Shown in pieces: positions 57,513 to 64,000 of a DNA stretch of 64,000 nt. Position numbers and translations under genes: made by a program. Each line of letters begins with the position of its first letter. The first letter of the stretch is position 1. Below the pieces are notes generated by a model. The model had not been told where the DNA came from. It saw only the letters and a list, made by a program, of their open reading frames with translations, and did no database searches. Origin of the DNA: Molanna angustata (Eukaryota; Arthropoda; Insecta; Trichoptera; Molannidae); NCBI GenBank assembly GCA_963576475.1, contig OY754977.1, positions 16,440,033 to 16,504,032 on the forward strand. Direction: 5' to 3'.

Positions 57513-58653
57513 TTTTTTTTTTTAACAGATTTTTAATTATCTCAATAGAGACGAAGTTGGAATATTTATTGTAGGAGAACCGGGAAATCAAGGCACCTAC
57601 AGGGCTTACGACCTGTCATCGGCTGGTTTACGTGATCACTTTATGCGCTTGCGCAACGTTCACCAATTATGCCTTTTAATGAGATCCCTATCAATTCAAT
57701 TTTGAAAGTTCTATATATTGTAATACTGAAATTCTTTTCGCTTGAAAATAAGGAATTTTTACTACAGCCATCTATGGGTGAAATTATGAACAACAATCTT
57801 ATTATTTTTATTTATTTTGTTGGAACGCCATCTATTGAGAGAATTGGTTTTTTGTAAATAATGAAAGCTACAATTCTTATATCTGAGGTGACAATGCATT
57901 TTTCGCATAGAAGTCACCCCTGAATTGCGCCAGACTTATAAGGTCATTTTTGTCTTATTTACCTACTTGTACCAATGTGTAAGTAATCGAATATTTTTAT
58001 TATTGCATATGCGCAAACATTGGATTTTTTTCCCTGTCGGGAGTCAAAGAAAGAATCTTTGACTCCCGACAGGGAAAAAATCCAATGTTTGCGCATATGC
58101 AATAATAAAAATATTCGATTACTTACACATTGGTACAAGTAGGTAAATAAGACAAAAATGACCTTATAAGTCTGGCGCAATTCAGGGGTGACTTCTATGC
58201 GAAAAATGCATTGTCACCTCAGATATAAGAATTGTAGCTTTCATTATTTACAAAAAACCAATTCTCTCAATAGATGGCGTTCCAACAAAATAAATAAAAA
58301 TAATAATATTGTTGTTCATAATTTCACCCATAGATGGCTGTAGTAAAAATTCCTTATTTTCAAGCGAAAAGAATTTCAGTATTACAATATATAGAACTTT
58401 CAAAATTGAATTGATAGGGATCTCATTAAAAGGCATAATTGGTGAACGTTGCGCAAGCGCATTAAGTGATCACGTAAACCAGCCGATGACAGGTCGTAAG
58501 CCCTGTAGGTGCCTTGATTTCCCGGTTCTCCTACAATAAATATTCCAACTTCGTCTCTATTGAGATAATTAAAAATCTGTTAAAAAATATCTTTGACTCC
58601 CGACAGGGAAAAAAATCCAATGTTTGCGCATATGCAATAATAAAAATATTCGA
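57513..58653. mobile_element. 1.05-kb near-perfect palindrome of family U with 13-bp TSD
   Basis: Arms 57525-58050 and 58056-58581 (526 bp each) are inverted copies. The frames read from them, 57669-57857 plus and 58248-58436 minus, differ by one residue (L/I). The centre is GTCAAAGA-AAGAA-TCTTTGAC. After the right arm, a third partial unit (58588-58653, starting TCTTTGACTCCCGACAGGG) repeats the inner end in tandem. The whole 1,141 bp is flanked by TTAAGAATCTAAT (57500-57512, 58654-58666). There is no protein of recognisable family. It sits directly beside the LTR element. Confidence 0.9.
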
Positions 58654-58666
58654 TTAAGAATCTAAT

Positions 58667-58790
58667 ATAAATGTTCTTCATAAAAATGCATTTAGAGATT
58701 GTCAACCATTCAAGAAAAAATTAACACTTACTATAGTGTGGAGAGTTTAGTGTTGGCTACAACCCACTCGTTTTTTTCTAATGAAACAAT
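58667..58790 (-). mobile_element. Helentron-like family H2, 5' end
   Basis: On the minus strand ACGAGTGGGTTGTAGCCAAC is followed by ACTAAACTCTCCACACTATA, matching 2772-2808. With the 3' end at 54550 it may be one minus-strand copy split by the LTR element and the palindrome (inference). Confidence 0.7.
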
Positions 58791-59160
58791 TTTATTGATG
58801 TAATTAATTTTGTTTGTTGAAATCAACATTGTGTTTTGACACATTTTCGCATCAAATATTTTAAGTTTTCAAAATGAAAATGTGTATTTTTCTTGTTGTG
58901 CGACATTTTCTGTGTTAAGTTTCTGTGACACTTTTATGTTTACAAATAGAGCGACTCATAAATTCTCACGACAACTTGACGTAAAAAATCATCGTGTTGT
59001 TGTGAGGTTGAACATAACATATAACATTACAGCTGGTTTTTTCTTTGGACAAACCTTATAGTATATAATATGATAAAATCATTATGGAAATATAATGAAA
59101 AAATATTTAAAGCAATTTATTCACAGTATTTGTGGATAATTTACGTATTAGAATTCCATT
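58791..59160. other. no recognisable feature
   Basis: AT-rich sequence without supportable features. Confidence 0.5.
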
Positions 59161-59166
59161 TTAAAA

Positions 59167-59351
59167 TAATATTAAAATTAAAACAATTTGTTTTAAATTC
59201 TACGTATATTTGTTAATTCGTCGATAGCTATTTCGCCTTGCTAGGGCATCTTCAAGAGTAATCTTGAAGATGCCCTAGCAAGGCGAAATAGCTATCGACG
59301 AATTAACAAATATACGTAGAATTTAAAACAAATTGTTTTAATTTTAATATT
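59167..59351. mobile_element. perfect fold-back with hammerhead cores on both strands
   Basis: Arms of about 88 bp are essentially perfect inverted repeats around the centre near 59259 (loop AGAGTAATC). Each strand reads TTGAAGA, a GCC-CTAGCAA-GGC stem II, GAA, then ATAGCTAT (a self-pairing stem III) and C, the cleavage position of an ATC triplet. This meets the hammerhead consensus except that the first base of CUGAUGA is U and the seventh-position base is the tolerated A. Flanking arms supply a long stem I. It resembles Penelope-like terminal repeats. Confidence 0.7.
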
Positions 59352-59473
59352 AATTTATTCACACATTTTAATTTTGATCGGATGCTCGATGCGAGAATGT
59401 TTATCAAAATATATTTTTAAATAAAATGAAATATTTACCTACAGTACACAGTCGCTTTTGTACCAGTCGCATA

Positions 59474-59881
59474 AATAACCCATGGTGTTTCAAAGAAAGT
59501 AAATTGTAATAAACAATAACCCATTGTGGTATACAGAGAGTTAATTGTAATAAACAATAATGATTGGTGGTGTGGGGATTGAGGAGGCAAGCCCCTTTGG
59601 GTACCTAAAGTGGGAATATATTATAACTGCTGATTGGGTTACATTGTGTTATTAGATATGACTGGCCCGCGAGAATGTGAAATGAGAACTGAGTTGACTC
59701 GTCATTGGTGGGGATATATTATTTAAGTATATAGGCAAACCAGAAGGGCTTGCCTCCTCAATTCCCACAGTGGTATAAATAAATTAAATTGTTATAAACA
59801 ATAACTATTGGTGGTATGGATAAAATAAATTGTAATAAGCAATAACCCATTGTGGTTTAAAGAAAGACAATAGTAATGAAC
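59474..59881. repeat. 41-bp minisatellite, five units, hosting an LTR derivative
   Basis: AATAACCCAT-type units start at 59474, 59515, 59556, 59800 and 59841. Subtracting the 199-bp insert plus its 4-bp TSD restores exact 41-bp spacing (59556 to 59800). Confidence 0.93.
59571..59769 (-). mobile_element. solo-LTR derivative with acquired terminal inverted repeat
   Basis: From 59769 leftward on the minus strand this is the LTR of the element at 55271 (TGTGGGAATTGAGGAGGCAA, the TATA region, GAACTGAGTT, ATTACA-type and CAGCAG blocks) down to AAGTGGGAATA and GGTACC. There the LTR's own last 15-20 bp are replaced by an inverted copy of its first 30 bp (TGTGGGGATTGAGGAGGCAA from 59571). It is flanked by a 4-bp TSD GTGG (59567-59570, 59770-59773). 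Confidence 0.85.
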
Positions 59882-59904
59882 AAAATAAAACAACAATACC
59901 TTAA

Positions 59905-60010
59905 CTTATTATTCTTCTGGTGCTCCCTCAGAAATCTCCGACGTTGGCTATCACTCTGGCGAATCATTCTCTGTCCTGTGTTGCCTAGAACATATATTAT
60001 GTCTTTTTGG
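59905..60010 (-). pseudogene. LINE 3' end fragment, family B
   Basis: CTTCTGGTGCTCCCTCAGAA, CTCCGACGTTGGCTATCACT and GGCGAATCATTCTCTGTCCT match the start of the minus-strand remnant at 10310. Only the last 30 or so codons remain. Confidence 0.7.
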
Positions 60011-60159
60011 TGGATACTTGCTGAGCATTTTTAACGAAAATTGTCTAAAAGTGCCAAATTTCAATGTTATTTTCCTTAAAAGTGAAAATTCGCGCTATTC
60101 GCGAACAAAGTGCAAATTTCGTCGATGAATTCGAGTTTATCACAAACACGAATAATTCA

Positions 60160-60340
60160 GAGAGGCAAGTCTGGTCAACTATCGAAATCAAAACCTTCAC
60201 GATTACCCATATCATGGATATAATTATGATATGGAGATCTATACTATCTTAAGATGTTATAGAACTCCATAATATGATACTTATATCCATGTTATGGTTA
60301 ATCATGAGGGCTTTGATTGACCAGACTTGCCCCCAGGTCT
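60160..60340. mobile_element. small palindromic member of fold-back family F
   Basis: GGCAAGTCTGGTCAA, ATCAAAACCTTCACGATTAC and CATATCATGGATATAATTAT on the left are mirrored by GACCAGACTTGCC, AATCATGAGGGCTTTGAT and TATCCATGTTATGG on the right. The centre is near ATACTATCTTAAGATGTTAT. Both termini are shared with the larger element at 26737-27572. Confidence 0.75.
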
Positions 60341-61600
60341 CTGCTGATCACATGTCAAATTTTAGTAACATACTTTAATTAAATAAGTACTAAAAAGTAC
60401 CTGTAACAACATGTACTGGGTTCTATAATGGGCGCTAATTAAAAAAGGACTCAATCAGAGACGAAAAAATTATTAAAATCTGAAGCTTTTAAATTTAAAA
60501 AGATGTTTTAAAATCAAAATATTGATAAAGCAAACACTATGATAGCTGTCATACGTATAAACTAGAAAATACCAGACCGTTAGCCCTGTGCGTGCTTATT
60601 TTGTGGTTTTGACTATAGAAATTGAAATCAGTGTACACAAATTTGGTACAAGAATAATATTTTTTCTCATATCTTATTTTTCATATGTAGATACCTATAC
60701 GAATAATATTCTTTGGCTACCGTCAAATTTTGTTTTAGTGTTAATATCGGTTCTCCGGTCAGTTTAATACGGCCATAAAAAATAAGCTGAATATAAAATA
60801 TTCATCCGACCATATGACGATCTTGTGGATCAGATCGTTAAGAAGTTTATATTACTTGTATAAATCTGCCTTCAAATCCTCGCGAGATACGAGTATTTCA
60901 ATTCTGTTCTTATATCTGAATACTTACAACGAATGAATGATACTACGAAGGACAGCTGTGATAATACAAAAATCCAATTGAAAAGATTAAAATTCCCAAT
61001 CAAGATATAGGAATCGGCTTAAATCACGACAATTTTCGGCACAGGTGAGGAAGGTTTGTGCATCTACATACCAACCAAGCGAAAACCCCAAAATTTGTGT
61101 TTCGCACAGCCGATGTCACTTTTATTCAAAAAGTTTGCAGGTCACTCTGACAAAAAAAAAACATATACGAGTTTGATACGTAGTTATCCGGATTAAGCAG
61201 ATCATTTTTTTTATCTTTCATCGCCTGTTCACATTGTTTTTATTATTTTTTATTTGAGATGTATACACAAAAAATAGTCATTCGTAGTCAGAAATAATCT
61301 AGGGTCACATTTATCATCTTTATTGACACGCATGATAATGATGTTTATCGCTAATCAACGTCGACTTATAGGGAGATAGGTTTTGAATTATATGATTGTT
61401 GTGATTATTTAATGAAAGGGAATTTTATCAGAAGATTGTTTGCGTGTTTAAAAGTATTGTAAAAACTCATCTATCTATATTAGATAGGTATACTACAGAC
61501 AATAAATATTGGGGCAACTGATAATTTATATAATGAAAGATAGTACTCACTTTGACAGTTATTTATATCAATAAAGGTTACATTTTAGTTGTTTAATAAT
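60341..61600. other. no recognisable feature
   Basis: AT-rich sequence without supportable features. Confidence 0.5.
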
Positions 61601-61621
61601 CATGATATTTAATTTATACAG

Positions 61622-61684
61622 AATAAGAATGTCGAGGAGAATTCGCGATACGTCAAGTCACGGCACTGGAAATAATCCCGAATG
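61622..61684 (+). other. candidate small exon (weak)
   Basis: TTTAATTTATACAG, a good acceptor, ends at 61621. A GTGAGC donor starts at 61685. The 63 bases between are open in one frame, which includes MSRRIRDTSSHGTGNNPE. Composition is more balanced than the flanks. I recognise no protein and no neighbouring exon, so this may be chance. Confidence 0.2.
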
Positions 61685-61699
61685 GTGAGCGTTGGTGGG

Positions 61700-62155
61700 G
61701 TTAACTGTTAATAACTTCAGCTTACGTTGGTAGCAATGATGTGAAGTTAGGGATGTGTGGACATCATAGGGATGTTCCGCCACAGACCCTTACAAGTGTG
61801 TCATCTGCTTCCTTTATTTCTTTTTTAGAAGGCCGTTCGCGACCTTGACCTCTTTTTCCATTCTTCTCTTTTTTTTATATTCTTCGTCAGGCGTTTTCAT
61901 TTATTTATTTGAAACGTTTTCTTCGTCCATTCATTGTATCTCCGTTTCTGACCCTTCAAACAATTTTTTTATCTATTTTAATTTTGTTTCATCATGTACT
62001 ATTGAATGACTTGATATTGTATGTGCTATGTTCACTTTTAATCTTTAATTTAAATTGATGAAAGCATTTTTTGCTCAACTTTCATACAAATAACGAAATG
62101 TGAAATACGTATCCGTAGTTTTAATAAAAATGAGATAAAATAAATAAATAAACAA
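61700..62155. other. no recognisable feature
   Basis: T-rich sequence without supportable features. Confidence 0.5.
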
Positions 62156-62159
62156 ACTA

Positions 62160-62459
62160 TTGTATATTATATTTCTAAAGACTTACATCAGTCGGGACTG
62201 TTTGTTATTTAATTTATATTGTTTATTGAGACAATCTACAATATCAATAGACAATTGCCTCATAATTAAAATTGTCCACAACACTGATATTAATGAACCC
62301 ATAACGGCAATAGAAATGGGCAAAACAACCAACTACCATCCCATAATAACAAACGTACAACTTCCGTGGCTTGTTCAAACTAAGCTTGTAATACTTACTG
62401 GGTATGTTGCTTGGAGCGGTATTCATTCCACATTAAATGTAGATATCGCAAAGTATTGA
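62160..62459 (+). other. 99-codon open frame, unidentified
   Basis: The second half (ITNVQLPWLVQTKLVILTGY, VAWSGIHSTLNVDIAKY) looks coding, with a hydrophobic stretch and ordinary residue mix, and ends at a normal stop. The first half is low-complexity. It could be the end of a membrane-protein exon, a transposon fragment or chance. No family is assigned. Confidence 0.2.
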
Positions 62460-63765
62460 GTGCTATGGTACGGGACTGAAATCGCAATTAATGCTGGGCA
62501 TCTCTTAAGGAACCACACTGTTGTAACCTTATGTAACACGACTAGGGTTTCAACATAAGCTGGCATCACATAAAATGTCAATTCTTATCAGTGATTTTTT
62601 TTAATATTTGTAAGTTGCACATATTTCTCAAAATGGTTAACAATTGGTGTCGATTCAATTTATGTGACGAAGGTATGTTTATAGTACGATTATGAATGCA
62701 TTTCATCCATTTATTGGAAATCTACCATTTAAAAAATATATGTGTTGTTGAAAAATAATACCTTTTGTGAATTCGCTGACAACTTGTTGGAAATAATTAC
62801 AACTTCTTATAAAGGTTTTTTCAAATAAGGTCCTTAATTAGATAACTAGAAGCATTATATAAAAAGCGCCCCATTAAATAAATGTAAAATATGATGAATA
62901 TTAAATTTTCTATTATTTTTACAGCAATCAATATGTTTCCGTTATTTCAATTGTGTCTGCTTCTGTCACAACTCTCATAGTACTCTTATCTTCTACTTTC
63001 AACACTGTTTGATCTCTTTCTACTATAGTCAGTTTTTTTATAGTAAAAAAAAACATTGAATACATTTTAATACATCTAGGTACAACAGAATGAAAATTAA
63101 TAATAATGCAGATAAATACCTAGATGCGAATCGTAAAATTCTTCACTAGATAAAAACTTATTCTGAAGCAGTTTATAATTTAATATACTTAAATGATTTG
63201 AGTGCGCGTGTGTGTCATTGTAAATTATTTTATCGATTAGAGTAGGTATTGTGTGTACTTTTTATCCATTTTTAATTATGTTTTTTAATGCATTTATTTT
63301 ATTTTAGTTATTTTAAACTCCAATGGGGAGAAAATTGAAAACCTTGACTACAAAAAAGGTATCGTTTTGAAGCGCAAGTGTAACACCAGTTATCCTTTCA
63401 TATCTTGCTAAGAGTTGACATCCTGACAGAATGTTGTGGACAATTAGAAATTAATTATGTATGTGGAATATGCTAGCCTTGTCCATTCTATTCACAGGGT
63501 CTCTGCAAATTAGTCGTCTCTTTCTGTCCTATCGCACAATGTCTTAGAAGCTGGTCGTATCAAATAATTCAATCGCGGTTCAATGCTTGTTTTAATGGGA
63601 TGCGTGAACGGTAGAAGCTACATATCATGTCTCTCACTGATCCGATGCAGTGACCTTGTTAAATCTGCTGAAGGATAGGTATATACTATATAATGACTTT
63701 GCCAAGGACAAAGAAAATGGAAGGTTAAAAAGGGGTTTTTAAAATGTAAAAAAATACGTTATTGT
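62460..63765. other. no recognisable feature
   Basis: AT-rich sequence. 63360-63660 is more balanced but yields no recognisable protein in any frame. Confidence 0.45.
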
Positions 63766-63769
63766 CAAT

Positions 63770-64000
63770 CAGTGGCGGCTGGTGACCTTAAATCTTAGAG
63801 GGGCTCAAAATTATAATTTTACCTAGAAGAGATATTAACTTTCAACAGGTATCAGAAAGCTGATATGTGACACTACATTAAAATTATCAGTGTTTATCAT
63901 AATTCTTTTGTATGTCGGAAATTAAAACGTGAACTTGATTATTTATGCTGTATTTAGTTGGATTTATAATACAGTTTATAATAAAATGTATCGATAAATT
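63770..64000 (+). mobile_element. hAT-like element end, running out of the window
   Basis: CAGTGGCGGCTGGTGACCTT followed by AGAGGGGC resembles the terminal repeats of many insect hAT elements. The other end lies beyond the window, so neither TSD nor size can be judged. Confidence 0.4.

Noticed and set aside
57513..58653. Hammerhead core in the large palindrome
   Set aside because: A CCGATGACAGG/CCTG stem near 58480 looked suggestive, but no GAAAC or cleavage triplet follows in the right place.

Overview
The window looks like nuclear DNA of an arthropod, most likely an insect. It is AT-rich and has no convincing host gene. It holds several families of tRNA-derived SINEs, an RNase H-bearing LINE of the I group, decayed LINE 3' ends of the RTE-like type common in insects, Helentron-like elements, Penelope-like fold-backs and piggyBac-like TTAA elements. 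I cannot name the order or species from sequence alone. No viral, CRISPR or bacterial content was seen.

Layout. 0-2.7 kb: a hammerhead-like motif, a CA repeat and SINE fragments. 2.8-9.4 kb: about 19 copies of a 313-bp tandem repeat, enclosed by inverted subterminal repeats, so the satellite appears to be the body of a mobile element. 9.5-36 kb: a patchwork of LINE tails, SINEs, DNA elements and palindromes, several nested with readable target-site duplications (TSDs). 36.47-41.87 kb: a full-length I-group LINE (5,373 bp) with two intact overlapping ORFs (465 and 1,233 codons) and a perfect 12-bp TSD. This is the only clearly intact coding unit. 42-53 kb: promoter-like tandem duplications, LINE tails, two long-TIR TTAA elements and another Helentron-like copy. 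53-60.3 kb: a cluster of young structures. These are a 2.2-kb non-autonomous LTR retrotransposon, a 1.05-kb near-perfect palindrome with a 13-bp TSD, a hammerhead-bearing fold-back, and an LTR derivative with acquired terminal inverted repeats inside a 41-bp minisatellite. 60-64 kb: mostly unique sequence with two weak exon candidates and a hAT-like end.

How it works together. The LINE ORFs encode a nucleic-acid-binding protein and an endonuclease/reverse transcriptase/RNase H. Proteins of this general kind could mobilise other elements, but no SINE here visibly shares the LINE's 3' end. The strongest unusual signals are the satellite-carrying Helentron-like element, several palindromic elements with hammerhead ribozyme cores (often on both strands), the large palindrome carrying a third partial repeat unit, and the LTR derivative that looks like a TIR element but has a 4-bp TSD like its parent.
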